Assembly (NCBI GenBank): GCA_017529875.1
Contig: JAFXNC010000050.1
Coordinates: 23,284 to 87,283, forward strand
Origin: Ruminococcus sp.
GTDB taxonomy: Bacteria; Bacillota; Clostridia; Oscillospirales; Ruminococcaceae
DNA: 64,000 bases
Direction: 5' to 3'
In this document: piece after piece, positions 18,073-26,370 of the stretch
Position numbering within the stretch: position 1 is the first letter of the stretch
How the letters are laid out: each line of letters starts with the position of its first letter
Made by a program: the position numbers and the translations under genes
The notes under the pieces: generated by a model
Seen by the model: the letters and a program-made list of their open reading frames with translations, nothing else
What the model was told of the DNA's origin: nothing
Databases searched by the model: none

Positions 18073-18106
18073 GGTGTCAGCTCCTTTGGAAATGCTGTGC
18101 AGGTTT

Positions 18107-18135
18107 ATTATAGCACATTTCGGCGGGGATTGCAA
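18107..18135 (-). promoter_or_regulatory. Promoter of the glycosyltransferase-thioesterase operon
   Basis: Minus strand TTGCAA (18130-18135), 17-bp spacer, TATAAT (18107-18112). Confidence 0.75.
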
Positions 18136-18143
18136 GTTTGTTT

Positions 18144-18385
18144 TAATTCCGCCTTTTATCTCACTTTGATAGAACTTCTCACTTGGATCGACGGCGGGCG
18201 GGGCTTTGGTTTGAGCTCCGGGGGGCAACTGGTTATCGGGGCGGGTGGTCTTGCAGAAGTGAGTTTTGTTTTTCCTTTTGTCTCACCTGTGCGGTGCTTA
18301 TCACTTAGTCGGACGGCGGGCGGGGCTTTGGTTTGAGCTCCGGGGGGCAACTGGTTATCGGGGCGGGTGGTCTTGCAGAAGTGAA
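18144..18385. repeat. Tandem direct repeat, two units of about 122 bp
   Basis: A 72-bp block beginning ACGGCGGGCGGGGCTTTGG occurs at 18191-18262 and again, essentially identical, at 18313-18384. The 45-50 bp ahead of each block are related but diverged (CCTTTTATCTCAC against CCTTTTGTCTCAC). GC content of the block is high (GAGCTCCGGGGGGC). Lies in a 480-bp gap without a recognisable gene; short proline-rich open frames cross it on the minus strand, but they have no ribosome site. Confidence 0.85.
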
Positions 18386-18418
18386 GAAGTCTAACTCCAG
18401 ATCATAATAGGGGTATGC

Positions 18419-18464
18419 GAAAAAGGGTATCCTCTCCGCCGTGGGCGGAGGGACACCCTTTTTC
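18419..18464. terminator. Bidirectional terminator hairpin
   Basis: AAAAAGGGT...CCTCTCCGCC pairs with GGCGGAGGG...ACCCTTTTT, with A and T runs on the two sides. It separates the tandem repeat from the pilin gene. Confidence 0.75.
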
Positions 18465-18490
18465 CGCTGGAAAAACAGAGTATCTTAAGC

Positions 18491-18517
18491 AAAAAAAGGA
18501 CTCGCCGAAGCGAGTCC
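18491..18517 (-). terminator. Terminator of the pilin gene
   Basis: GGACTCGC-CGAA-GCGAGTCC stem followed on the minus strand by seven T. Confidence 0.9.
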
Positions 18518-18553
18518 CTTCTGTTTGCTTGTTTTCGACTCTTGTAGCTAAGA

Positions 18554-19051
18554 TTAGTTAGCAGTACCAGGAGTGAAGGAAGTACCGAGCTTGTGCAGAG
18601 TGTCAGGATCGGTCTCAGGATCAGGATACTGACCAACCAGAGTAGAGTTGGACTTAGCATCGTCGCTGTCAGCCCACTGAGCGTTAGTCGGCTTCAGGGA
18701 AGAAGTGTCGATGGTCCAAGCAACTGCGCCGGAGCCGGAACCGTTGTCAGACAGAGCAACTCTTACTGCGTTCTGCAGGGGGTTAGTGGTGGCGTTGTTA
18801 GACAGTGCAGTGTAAGAATCAGAGAAAGTAGCTTCGCTTGCGATCTTAGCGGACTTACCGTCAGTTACGAGATCTGCGCAAGAACCGGATACGGTGGTGA
18901 ATACGAGCTTCGCATTCGAGTTTGCGGACTTCAGCTTGGACTTCTTAACGTAGCCCATCATCGAAGGAACGAGGATGGCTGCCAGAATGCCGATAATGGC
19001 AATAACTACGATAAGCTCTACCAGTGTAAAGCCCTTCTGTGCCTTTTTCAT
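18554..19051 (-). CDS. Type IV pilin-like protein (class III signal peptide)
   Basis: 165 residues. Short charged leader MKKAQKG, prepilin peptidase site G7/F8, the invariant Glu at mature position 5 (FTLVE), and a hydrophobic helix with [12 protein letters not shown]. The rest is a small, Ser/Thr/Asn-rich pilin head with two cysteine-poor halves, ending SFTPGTAN. Major or minor pilins need PilB/PilC/PilD-like partners; none lies in this window, so assembly genes must be elsewhere. Driven by an exact-consensus promoter and closed by a strong terminator, which points to high, independent expression. Confidence 0.9.
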   Translation of the reverse strand: MKKAQKGFTLVELIVVIAIIGILAAILVPSMMGYVKKSKLKSANSNAKLVFTTVSGSCADLVTDGKSAKIASEATFSDSYTALSNNATTNPLQNAVRVALSDNGSGSGAVAWTIDTSSLKPTNAQWADSDDAKSNSTLVGQYPDPETDPDTLHKLGTSFTPGTAN

Positions 19052-19115
19052 AGGAAAATCCCTCCATAAAAATAATTCTATTCAGCCGGGACCCTGTGTC
19101 CCTTGCTGTAATCAT

Positions 19116-19144
19116 ATTATATACCCTCGGGGTCCAAATGTCAA
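19116..19144 (-). promoter_or_regulatory. Exact-consensus promoter of the pilin gene
   Basis: Minus strand TTGACA (19139-19144), 17-bp spacer, TATAAT (19116-19121). The transcribed leader carries a small GGGAC/GTCCC hairpin and a GGAGGG ribosome site. Confidence 0.88.
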
Positions 19145-19309
19145 CACTTTTTTGCGAAGTTTTCTCTTTTTTGGTGATATTTACAAATCAGAGCTGTATA
19201 ATCAGCTAATTTATCCAATTCATTATTTACAGTTAACAAATTTAACTTTATCCTGCTAACACACTGCTGTTTAATATAGCGGCAAACGCTAAGATCGCCA
19301 TATTCCGGG

Positions 19310-20224
19310 CTATTCCGTTCCCAGGTACAGGACCGTTTCAATCTGTTTCTTTTCGGCAGTGAGCTCGATGCCGCAGACCCGCCCGCTGACGGTGACGCCG
19401 TTTACCGTCGCCGAGACCACGTCGAACAGATCCTCCCCGGCAAAGCCTATGCGCCGGATGAACTTGTCAAAGCTGTGGCGGTTGGAGCGGTCGATGCGCT
19501 GCTGCAAGCCTGTGGCAGGGGAGGCCAGCCACTGGCGGTCAAGCTCGTAGTAGTGCTCCCTGACCAGCTCGGTGCCGGAGGCCTGGGAGTTGGTGACGGA
19601 GTAGGTGTACTGGTCGTCGATATCCGCCATGTAGACCTTGGAGAGCATCGCCCGCCTGTCCCTGACGGTGCCGAATGCCGCCGCGTCCCCGGGGGCTATC
19701 GAGTACTGGCTGCCCTGAGGTATGCGCACGCAGACCTGATTGTGCCCGTAGATATAGGGCTGAGTGCCGTAGGCCTTCATGGCGTAGGCGGACACCGCCT
19801 CCCAGAGGGTGGAGTGCTCCTTTACATATATATAGTTGACCGCCGATGTATTGCTCTCGTAGGTGACGTGGGGCATGGAGGGATTTGCCGCCGCCAGTCC
19901 CGCGAGGTCGAGGTTGTAGTTCATGCCCGGAACAGGCTCGTTCATGGTCAGCGCCGAGCTCCAGCCCCTTGAACGGAAGCTCACCGTGACCCTGCCGGCG
20001 GTCTGCTCGCAGCGGTAGTATTCCAGAGGGCCGTAGTGGAGATTCCTGCCTCCTGCGGTGAGCTTGATGCCGGTGACGTCGGACAGGTCGCCGGTATACT
20101 CGAAGCTGCCGCTGAGCTCGGTGTACGCTGCATATCTGTCCTTGACGAAGTGCAGCTTCACCGTATTCCGCACCACCTCGTCCGGTCTCAGGGGACGGGT
20201 GAGTTTAAGTGTGCATAATGCCAT
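19310..20224 (-). CDS. Phage-like tail hub/baseplate protein (tentative)
   Basis: 304 residues, last gene of the phage-like cluster. The arrangement VTVSFRSRGWSSALTMNEPVPGM followed by IYVKEHSTLWEAVSAYAMKAYG recalls XkdQ/gpD-type hub proteins, where a beta-barrel segment R-S-x-x-L-L-x-N-x-P-x-P is followed by a helix that starts a second barrel. Low-similarity call, so it could be a different structural protein. ATG 20224 follows AAGGAGGAAGGATA. After its stop (19310) there is no obvious terminator before the pilin promoter. Confidence 0.45.
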   Translation of the reverse strand: MALCTLKLTRPLRPDEVVRNTVKLHFVKDRYAAYTELSGSFEYTGDLSDVTGIKLTAGGRNLHYGPLEYYRCEQTAGRVTVSFRSRGWSSALTMNEPVPGMNYNLDLAGLAAANPSMPHVTYESNTSAVNYIYVKEHSTLWEAVSAYAMKAYGTQPYIYGHNQVCVRIPQGSQYSIAPGDAAAFGTVRDRRAMLSKVYMADIDDQYTYSVTNSQASGTELVREHYYELDRQWLASPATGLQQRIDRSNRHSFDKFIRRIGFAGEDLFDVVSATVNGVTVSGRVCGIELTAEKKQIETVLYLGTE

Positions 20225-20236
20225 TATCCTTCCTCC

Positions 20237-20587
20237 TTAAAGCTCTCTGAGAGTTATGACGAATCTGCCTATGCCGCTGTCGTCGGTCTCGGTGAGGACG
20301 GCCTTCGCAGCATACAGGCTGGCGTAGGTGACGCCGCCGATGACGGCGTTGGTCAATGCGGAGCCTTTTACCGTGCTCAAAAGAGTACTGAAAAAGGCTC
20401 CGTCACGGGTCACGCTGTAACGTCCCTCGAGGACGAGTACCCGGCGCCCGCCCTGAACGGCTCTGCTGTACCCGCCTTCAAGGAGAGGCTTTTCGGTGAT
20501 GAAGGTCTCTGTGCTCGCCGTCAGACGTGCCACGGCGAAGCTGCCTGTGCCCAGGTCAGCGGTTATTGGATAGGTCTCGCCGGTCAT
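20237..20587 (-). CDS. Phage-like structural protein, unknown (116 aa)
   Basis: Compact, beta-rich protein without signal peptide: ETYPITADLGTGSFAVARL, GGRRVLVLEGRYSVTRDGAF, and a closing RFVITLREL. It overlaps the upstream gene by 4 bp and stands 12 bp before the tentative hub gene, where tailed phages keep tail-completion or small baseplate genes. Not recognised further. Confidence 0.6.
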   Translation of the reverse strand: MTGETYPITADLGTGSFAVARLTASTETFITEKPLLEGGYSRAVQGGRRVLVLEGRYSVTRDGAFFSTLLSTVKGSALTNAVIGGVTYASLYAAKAVLTETDDSGIGRFVITLREL

Positions 20588-20997
20588 TCCTCATCTACCT
20601 CCACCTCTCTGTCGTCATAGACGGTCATCTCGATGAGCACCGTCACCGAGAGCCGCCCGACAGCGTTGTCCCTGACTGCCTCGCCGGTGCTGATCCAGCG
20701 GATGTTCTCGGCGCGGTCGAACATCAGGCCGCGCTCGGCCTTCTTTATCATAAAGGCCAGCTCCGAGCTGTCGGAAAAGCCGCAGTCCGCTCCGAGGCAG
20801 CGCACCGCCGCCGTGACGGTCATCTCCTGACCCACATAGAGCCCCCTGCCGGTGACTATCTTCGACACCTCGGTCTTTTTGATCCGGGGTATTGCGTAGC
20901 AGCCGTCCTTATAGCTGAACATATGCGTGGAGGAGTAGTCCTCCAGCACCGTGAACCCCGCCTCGGTGAACACCTGGTTTATGATCGTTGTTATCAT
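20584..20997 (-). CDS. Phage-like structural protein, unknown (137 aa)
   Basis: Begins MITTIINQVFTEAGF, contains ARG-poor, aromatic strands, and ends in an acidic tail DDREVEVDEE. The position two genes after the capsid gene fits a neck, tail-terminator or minor-tail protein. It starts 4 bp after the connector-like gene and overlaps the next gene by 4 bp. Function is inferred from place only. Confidence 0.6.
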   Translation of the reverse strand: MITTIINQVFTEAGFTVLEDYSSTHMFSYKDGCYAIPRIKKTEVSKIVTGRGLYVGQEMTVTAAVRCLGADCGFSDSSELAFMIKKAERGLMFDRAENIRWISTGEAVRDNAVGRLSVTVLIEMTVYDDREVEVDEE

Positions 20998-21001
20998 CTG
21001 C

Positions 21002-21373
21002 TCACCCCTCCGTGGTCTCGAAGACGAAGCCGCCTGTGTCGGCCACGTCGGCTATCTCTCCGAATGCGTATTTTCTCAGGGCATCGGCGTTGGCTATGGT
21101 GACGGGACTGACGGCGCCCTTTTTCACGGCGCCGTTCTCGCTCATCACGAAGCTCTGGCACGAAGCCCCCTCCAGAGCGTACTGGTATACCGCCTCTGCG
21201 GCGGCAGCGTATTCGCATCTGCCTTCCTGCTCTGAGGTGAGGGTATCCACCCTGAGCATACGGTTCACCTTAGCCACGCTGCGGTTTACCAGGTCGGCGT
21301 AGAGCTCGTCGCGCTGCTCGCCGGTGATCCTTTCAAACAGACCCATTACCAGGGTCGCGTTGATCTCTGCCAT
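21002..21373 (-). CDS. Head-tail connector-like protein (tentative)
   Basis: 123 residues from ATG 21373; the open frame begins at 21388, but the later start has GGAGGCAAT ahead of it. Largely helical: LVMGLFERITGEQRDELYADLVNRS and EQEGRCEYAAAAEAVYQYALEG. Directly downstream of the capsid gene, the place of gp6-like adaptor proteins of HK97-type phages, which are similarly short and helical. Confidence 0.5.
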   Translation of the reverse strand: MAEINATLVMGLFERITGEQRDELYADLVNRSVAKVNRMLRVDTLTSEQEGRCEYAAAAEAVYQYALEGASCQSFVMSENGAVKKGAVSPVTIANADALRKYAFGEIADVADTGGFVFETTEG

Positions 21374-21435
21374 ATTGCCTCCTTTCATGCCCGGTCGCCT
21401 CCCGCCCTCCCTCTGACCGGGTCAGGTCTCAGTCG

Positions 21436-22410
21436 TCAGGCGGTGGTCGCAAGCAGCTTAACGGCGCCGCCGGTGAGCTTGGAGAAACCCACGGATACCG
21501 AGCAGGCGATCTCGTCGCACTGTGCGGAGATCAGCTTGTCGAAGTCCACCACGATATCGGTGCCGTAGACCATCTCGGCGGCGCAGCTGCTGTCGATGCC
21601 CAGGATCTTGCCGGAGGCCACGCCGGAGCACTTGACGATAGTAACGCCGTAGGGGGTCTTGACCCTGCCGCTGGACATGTAGTCGGAAACGCAGTACTTC
21701 ATTTCGTCGAGGGCGAGGATCTCCGCCATTACGTCGGCGTTGCAGATCATGACGTTCATGTCGTAGTCGCCCATAGACGCCCAGAAGGCCGCCAGATCGG
21801 CATAGGTCAGGCTTGCGCCGGAGATAGACGAGGGAGTGACGCCGGTGGAAAGGGTGGTCACAGCCAGCTTGTTCACGGCTCTCGAGATCTGAGCGCCCAG
21901 ACCCTTGAGTATAACGCCGAAGGCCTCGAGGCGCTGCTTCTTGATGGACTCGTAGCTGCAATTGAGCTTTCTGGCGTACTTGGTGAGGGTCTGCGCCGAG
22001 GATGCGAGCCTTACGGTGGTGGAGGGCATGGTGCCGCCCTCGGACACGCCGGTATCGCTGCCGCTTACGGTGACGGTCAGGCCTCTGAAATCCAGGCCGT
22101 CGGTGTAGGTAGTGGCTGCTGCCACGTCACCCAGGATAGAGGCCTCGTTCATGCCCTGTCGGATCATTCTCCTTACATACTCCGGGAACAGCACCGCAGA
22201 TTCGCGGGAGGTGAAGAACTTCTCCACCCTGTCGCAGCCGCTGCCGGAGACCTTGATATCGAACCTTTTGAGCTGTCTCTCGAAGGCGTCGAGAGAGGCC
22301 AGCTCCGTCCCGGTGTAGTTCTCGTCCGGGTCGAGCTGTGCAAGAGCCTCGGTGAAGCTCCTGCCGGTGATAGAATAGAGCGACTTGTCAAGCTTTACAT
22401 TATTATACAT
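21436..22410 (-). CDS. HK97-fold major capsid protein
   Basis: 324 residues from ATG 22410 (AGGAGG 9 bp upstream). Middle part VEKFFTSRESAVLFPEYVRR and a following repeated beta region TVRLASSAQTLTKYARKLNCSYE, then MGDYDMNVMICNADVMAEIL and VTIVKCSGVASGKILGID, match the P-domain and A-domain order of phage capsid proteins (including the F-P-E-Y-V-R N-terminal segment seen in many Firmicutes siphophages). Preceded by the protease gene as usual. Capsid call comes from motif order and neighbourhood. Confidence 0.8.
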   Translation of the reverse strand: MYNNVKLDKSLYSITGRSFTEALAQLDPDENYTGTELASLDAFERQLKRFDIKVSGSGCDRVEKFFTSRESAVLFPEYVRRMIRQGMNEASILGDVAAATTYTDGLDFRGLTVTVSGSDTGVSEGGTMPSTTVRLASSAQTLTKYARKLNCSYESIKKQRLEAFGVILKGLGAQISRAVNKLAVTTLSTGVTPSSISGASLTYADLAAFWASMGDYDMNVMICNADVMAEILALDEMKYCVSDYMSSGRVKTPYGVTIVKCSGVASGKILGIDSSCAAEMVYGTDIVVDFDKLISAQCDEIACSVSVGFSKLTGGAVKLLATTA

Positions 22411-22463
22411 TATATATACCTCCTGTTTGGTTTGGGGTATCGGCGGATAGTATCCGCCGAAAC

Positions 22464-23345
22464 TCACACTTTGAACCTTCCGTTGCCGGAACTCTTTTCC
22501 GCTGAGCGGGGAGCGAAAAGCTCATGCCCGTCGGCCTCATTCTGTACGCACTGTGCCTTTAATCTGCGGCGCAGCGCCTCCAGCGCGTCGAAGTCCATAT
22601 TCCCGGTCAGAGCCTTCACCGCCTCCACCGTCATGATCGGGCGGACGGAAAAGCTCAGGGACATTATCTCCCGCCTGAGCATATCGCAGGCGCGGGCGGT
22701 GATCTCCCGCTCCCGGGCGAGCTGCGCCTTGACTGCCGCCACATCCTCGCTGCGGCTCTCGGAAAAATGCTTGGTCACGCCGGCACCGGTCTGAGCCGGC
22801 ACTGCCACGAAGGACCACTCATAAGCGTCCGAGGGCTCCGAGAGTATGTCGCAGCAGACCCTGCCGTCATAGCTGCGTCCCTTGATGTGTCCGCAGGGGC
22901 TCGACTGCCTGTCGCTGCCGCAGACCGAGCATACCCTGCTGCCCACCGAGCAGCTGACCGAGACCTCTTTTTTGATGCCGCCCTCGATCTCGGTGATAAG
23001 ATCCCGGTTGCTCTCGGTGCGCATCATGTAGGCCTTGGCGTACAGGCAGGCGTAAGCCTCCCCGCAGCCCGTGATGCGGCTCTCGTCCCGGCGTACCTCA
23101 CATTCGTAGATGCGCGAGGTCTGCTTTTCGCCCTTCGGGTCGTGGTCGAAGATGCCGGTCTTGCCCACGAAAAGCTCCGAAAGCTTTTCGAGAGCCTCCA
23201 CCGAGAACCTCTCGCCGTCCCTGTCGATCTCGTTGTCGCAGAGCACAATGGGGAAGGCATATACCTGCTCCGCCGTGACTCTGCTCCTTGTGAAGCGGTT
23301 CACCTTTTCAAGCTCCGCCTCGTCAAACACAAACTCCATATCCAT
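22464..23345 (-). CDS. Prohead (capsid maturation) protease with a cysteine cluster
   Basis: 293 residues. IVLCDNEIDRDGERF at residues 33-47, GIFDHDPKGEKQ (catalytic His) and KKEVSVSCSVG (catalytic Ser) follow the HK97 U35-protease order. Between the catalytic Ser strand and the next strand lies a C-S-V-C-G-x8-C-G-H cluster that may bind zinc, and ESKR-rich helices form a probable scaffold at the C-terminus. Located between portal and capsid genes, the canonical order. Confidence 0.72.
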   Translation of the reverse strand: MDMEFVFDEAELEKVNRFTRSRVTAEQVYAFPIVLCDNEIDRDGERFSVEALEKLSELFVGKTGIFDHDPKGEKQTSRIYECEVRRDESRITGCGEAYACLYAKAYMMRTESNRDLITEIEGGIKKEVSVSCSVGSRVCSVCGSDRQSSPCGHIKGRSYDGRVCCDILSEPSDAYEWSFVAVPAQTGAGVTKHFSESRSEDVAAVKAQLAREREITARACDMLRREIMSLSFSVRPIMTVEAVKALTGNMDFDALEALRRRLKAQCVQNEADGHELFAPRSAEKSSGNGRFKV

Positions 23346-24476
23346 TTATCTGCCTCCCTTCTGTCCGTTCTCCAGAGCTGCCGCCTGAGCGTTGTTCAGC
23401 CTTGCTTTTGCAAGGGCTTCCTCGTCCTGGAGATTGATGTTGCCCCACTCGACCTCGCAGCCGCAGCCCCAGCCCGAAAGTCTCAGGAACAAGTCCCCGA
23501 TCTTTTCCAGCACCGGGGTGATGAGCCTGCGGTAGTATTCAAGCTCGCTGGTGAGTATGTCCGCCTGCTGTGAGCTCATGCGCTCTGTACTCGACCAGTT
23601 GAGTCCCAGAAGAAAGGGGGGTATCGAAAGCTTCGAGATCATCTGTTCAAGCAGCTGACGCACCGGCACGTTGGTGTCTATGAGCTGGTTGTCAGCCCCA
23701 ATCACCTTGATGCCAACATCGCCCACCGCTACAAAGTCCTTGACTGTTCCTGCTCTGGCGCTTGCCATCCCGTCAGACCACTCCTTGGCGATCTGTGCGG
23801 CTCTCTCTGCGGCAAACGCAGCGTCAGTCTCATTCGCGGGCTTGTAGGTCACGGCGTATCTCACGTTGCCGACCCGGTCGAAGTTCTGTCCGATGCACTC
23901 ATATATCCTCATGAGTATCTCCGACAGCGCAGGCAGTCCCCGCAGCACCGAGACGCCCTCCGGGTGCTTCACCGAGGGGTTGAGAGTGGTGTAGAACCAC
24001 CTCTGCTTAGGCGGCATCCTGACCTCTCTGCCGCTGGCGACCAGCCGGAAGCTCACATCGAGGGGATCCTTGCCCCTCTCCACACGGAATACCGTGGGGT
24101 CAGCCAGACATATTCCCCTGACAGCTCTGCTCTTTTCATCCAGTTCGATAATTCCCAGCGCCCTGCCGTAGGTGAGCAGTGTGTCAAGGTAAAGGTCTGC
24201 AAAGGTCATAAGCGAGCTTCCGGATACTCCCACCGAAACGTCCCTTACAAAAGTGTCAAGCTCCTTCTGGGCGCGTTTGTCGGTGCTCACCAGCCTGAAA
24301 TCGTTGGTCAGACGCTCGATCTTGCCGAAGCAGGCGTCCAGTATGGGCACCTCCGCCCTCAGTGCCTCGTAAAATTCGCCCTCAAAGCCGCCGTAGGCCG
24401 GGGCGAGCCTGAATACCGTCCTGTCCGCCGGGAACGCCCCGCGGATCTCCGGCTCCTTCTTTTTTCTTCTCAGCAT
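23346..24476 (-). CDS. Phage portal protein
   Basis: 376 residues. RAEVPILDACFGKIERLTNDFRLV near the N-terminus, LTYGRALGIIELDE, ADPTVFRVERG, WFYTTLNPSVKHPEGVSVLRGL, and the clamp/wing part LEQMISKLSIPPFLLGLNWSSTERMSSQQAD are classic portal features. Forms the dodecameric DNA channel at the capsid vertex. ATG 24476 follows GGAGGAAAA, 21 bp after the large terminase gene. Confidence 0.9.
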   Translation of the reverse strand: MLRRKKKEPEIRGAFPADRTVFRLAPAYGGFEGEFYEALRAEVPILDACFGKIERLTNDFRLVSTDKRAQKELDTFVRDVSVGVSGSSLMTFADLYLDTLLTYGRALGIIELDEKSRAVRGICLADPTVFRVERGKDPLDVSFRLVASGREVRMPPKQRWFYTTLNPSVKHPEGVSVLRGLPALSEILMRIYECIGQNFDRVGNVRYAVTYKPANETDAAFAAERAAQIAKEWSDGMASARAGTVKDFVAVGDVGIKVIGADNQLIDTNVPVRQLLEQMISKLSIPPFLLGLNWSSTERMSSQQADILTSELEYYRRLITPVLEKIGDLFLRLSGWGCGCEVEWGNINLQDEEALAKARLNNAQAAALENGQKGGR

Positions 24477-24497
24477 TTTTCCTCCTCCCGCCGCCGG

Positions 24498-25808
24498 TCA
24501 GCCCGGCAGCTGTCTTGCGGTAGCCGCCACGAAAAAGCACTCCTGCTTTTCTTTCAGAAGGCTGCTCACGAAATACCGCAGATCGTCCATGGCGTGGTCG
24601 TTCTCCTTCACCGGAGAATCCGCGCCTCCCGAATCTGACCAGCGGTAGAGGCCGAATTCCCGTATGCAGTCGCGGCAGCTTGCGTGTATCATGATCTTCC
24701 CCGAGGTCAGAGCGTCGGCCACCCGTCTGATGCCCGAGACTACGTCGTTCTTCGCCGGTACGACTGTGTATTTCCCGTGGCGCCTTATGCACTCGATGAA
24801 GGAGGCCGCCGAGGGGTCGCAGATGACCCGCTCCGGCCTGATGTCCCCGCAGAGCCGCTCCAGCCCCGCGTAATGCTCCTCGTCGGTGCGCTGCGCACCC
24901 TCCCGCCTGGAGTCGAAGTAGTACTCCCGCATACGGTACCATACCCCGCCGCTGAGCCCCCACAGCCCGAAGCTGGCAGGGTTCACGGTGCCGTAGTCAC
25001 AGCTTACCGCATAGCGCTCGAAACGCTCCGGCAGCTTGTCGCAGACGTTGCGCTTGGGGTCGAACATGGTGTAGATGAGCCCCTGTGTGCTTACCCACTT
25101 GCCCAGCACGAACCTCTCGTAGAACGCTCCCGTGTAGAGCCTTTCGTATCTTGCGAAGGTCTCCTCGTCCATAGAGGGGTTGTCCCGCAGGTCGAAGTGG
25201 ACGTAGAACAGCCGTTTCTCCTTTGCCTTGTCTATCCACTCCCGCTTGAACCAGTGCTCTTTGTACTCGGGGTTGCAGTTGAACCACAGCTTCGAGCCCT
25301 TCACCGAGCACCGCGCCGCCGCCTGCTCCACGAAGCTCCGGGGCATCAGCGCCGCCTCATCCAGCAGCACTCCCGCCAGAGTTATGCCCTGTATCAGCGA
25401 GGCGGAGCTCTCGTCCCGGCCGCCAAAGAGATAGAACCTGTTGCGGTGCCCGCCCATCTCGATCTCGATGTAGTTCTTCGAGGGGTACTCGGTCACGCGA
25501 AAGCCCCATCTGGCAGCCTCCCGCACCAGCGGCACCACAAGGTTCCGGCGCACCGAGGTTATGGTCTTGCCGCAGAAGGCGAAGTCATGCTCCGCGAAGG
25601 TGCAGCTCGCCCATACTACGAAGGACACGCTCATGGAGAAGGTCTTGCCCGAGCGCACCGCGCCGTCGCAGATGATGCCGTCACAGCCCTTTCTGCCCCG
25701 GCGCCTCCACCAGTTCATGACCAGCAGCTGTTTCTCCGAAAGCACCACGCCGCCGCCGGGTCTGAACACTCTCCCGCCCCGGGGGAGCCTTTCGGCAGTG
25801 TTACTCAT
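24498..25808 (-). CDS. Phage terminase large subunit
   Basis: 436 residues from ATG 25808 (GGCGGT 7 bp upstream; ATG 25814 also possible). ATPase: Walker A-like DGAVRSGKTFSMS, Walker B LAGVLLDEAALMP. Nuclease: SCDYGTVNPASFGLWG, VICDPSAASFIECI and ENDHAMDDLRY supply the three metal-binding acidic sites. All motifs are intact, so packaging activity is possible. Overlaps the end of the small-subunit gene by 8 bp. Confidence 0.93.
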   Translation of the reverse strand: MSNTAERLPRGGRVFRPGGGVVLSEKQLLVMNWWRRRGRKGCDGIICDGAVRSGKTFSMSVSFVVWASCTFAEHDFAFCGKTITSVRRNLVVPLVREAARWGFRVTEYPSKNYIEIEMGGHRNRFYLFGGRDESSASLIQGITLAGVLLDEAALMPRSFVEQAAARCSVKGSKLWFNCNPEYKEHWFKREWIDKAKEKRLFYVHFDLRDNPSMDEETFARYERLYTGAFYERFVLGKWVSTQGLIYTMFDPKRNVCDKLPERFERYAVSCDYGTVNPASFGLWGLSGGVWYRMREYYFDSRREGAQRTDEEHYAGLERLCGDIRPERVICDPSAASFIECIRRHGKYTVVPAKNDVVSGIRRVADALTSGKIMIHASCRDCIREFGLYRWSDSGGADSPVKENDHAMDDLRYFVSSLLKEKQECFFVAATARQLPG

Positions 25809-26280
25809 CGGCATCACCGCCGTCGGGCAGCTCGCTGCCGTAGACGAGCTCCACAAGATCCTTGACCTTTTTGTCCCCGAACTCCGCCTGATCCAGCTCG
25901 GCGAGGCGTTCGAGGGCCTTCTGCCGGTCGAAGAACTTCACCTCGACGCCTCCGCCCTTGACCCGCTTGATCTCGCTGACGTTATAGAGATCGGCCTTGG
26001 CGAGCATCTCGGGGCTGACCTCCTCGGCGAAGACGAGAGCAGCGGCGTCGTTGACCCTGCCGAAGGCGAGGCGTTCCAGCCCTGCCCGGACGCCGGAGCC
26101 GGTTTCGAGGGCGGCCTCCCTTTCCTTAGCTATCTGTCTGCGGACGGCGGGCTTAGAGAGCAGTCTGAGCCCGTGAGACCGGGCTCTTTCAGGCTCCACG
26201 CCTGCGGTGATAGCGGCCTCGGCGGGGCTTGCGCCCCGGACAAAGCTGAGGACGAAATCCTTGATACTGACAATATTCAT
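25801..26280 (-). CDS. Phage terminase small subunit
   Basis: 159 residues. N-terminal HTH with FVRGASPAEAAITAGVEPERA, followed by LLSKPAVRRQI and DAAALVFAEEVSPEMLAKADL-type helices, matching Terminase_2 (PF03592). First gene of the phage-like cluster; GGAGCG precedes ATG 26280. A 30-bp perfect palindrome lies 50 bp upstream, close to a weak TATAAG -10. Confidence 0.85.
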   Translation of the reverse strand: MNIVSIKDFVLSFVRGASPAEAAITAGVEPERARSHGLRLLSKPAVRRQIAKEREAALETGSGVRAGLERLAFGRVNDAAALVFAEEVSPEMLAKADLYNVSEIKRVKGGGVEVKFFDRQKALERLAELDQAEFGDKKVKDLVELVYGSELPDGGDADE

Positions 26281-26329
26281 TCTGCACGCTCCTTTCGTAA
26301 TGCCCTCTCACTTATAGCCGGAAAAAGCC

Positions 26330-26359
26330 AAAAAGTTGCACGCGAACGTGCAACTTTTT
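26330..26359. repeat. Perfect 30-bp palindrome upstream of the phage-like cluster
   Basis: AAAAAGTTGCACG, CGAA loop, CGTGCAACTTTTT. Could act as a terminator on either strand or as an operator (GTTGCACG half sites) next to the cluster's promoter region (possible minus-strand TATAAG at about 26310-26315). Confidence 0.8.
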
Positions 26360-26370
26360 GAAAAAAGAAT

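Noticed and set aside
18156..18350. Proline-rich small open frame across the tandem repeat
   Set aside because: No ribosome site or promoter on that strand; its repetition only mirrors the DNA repeat.
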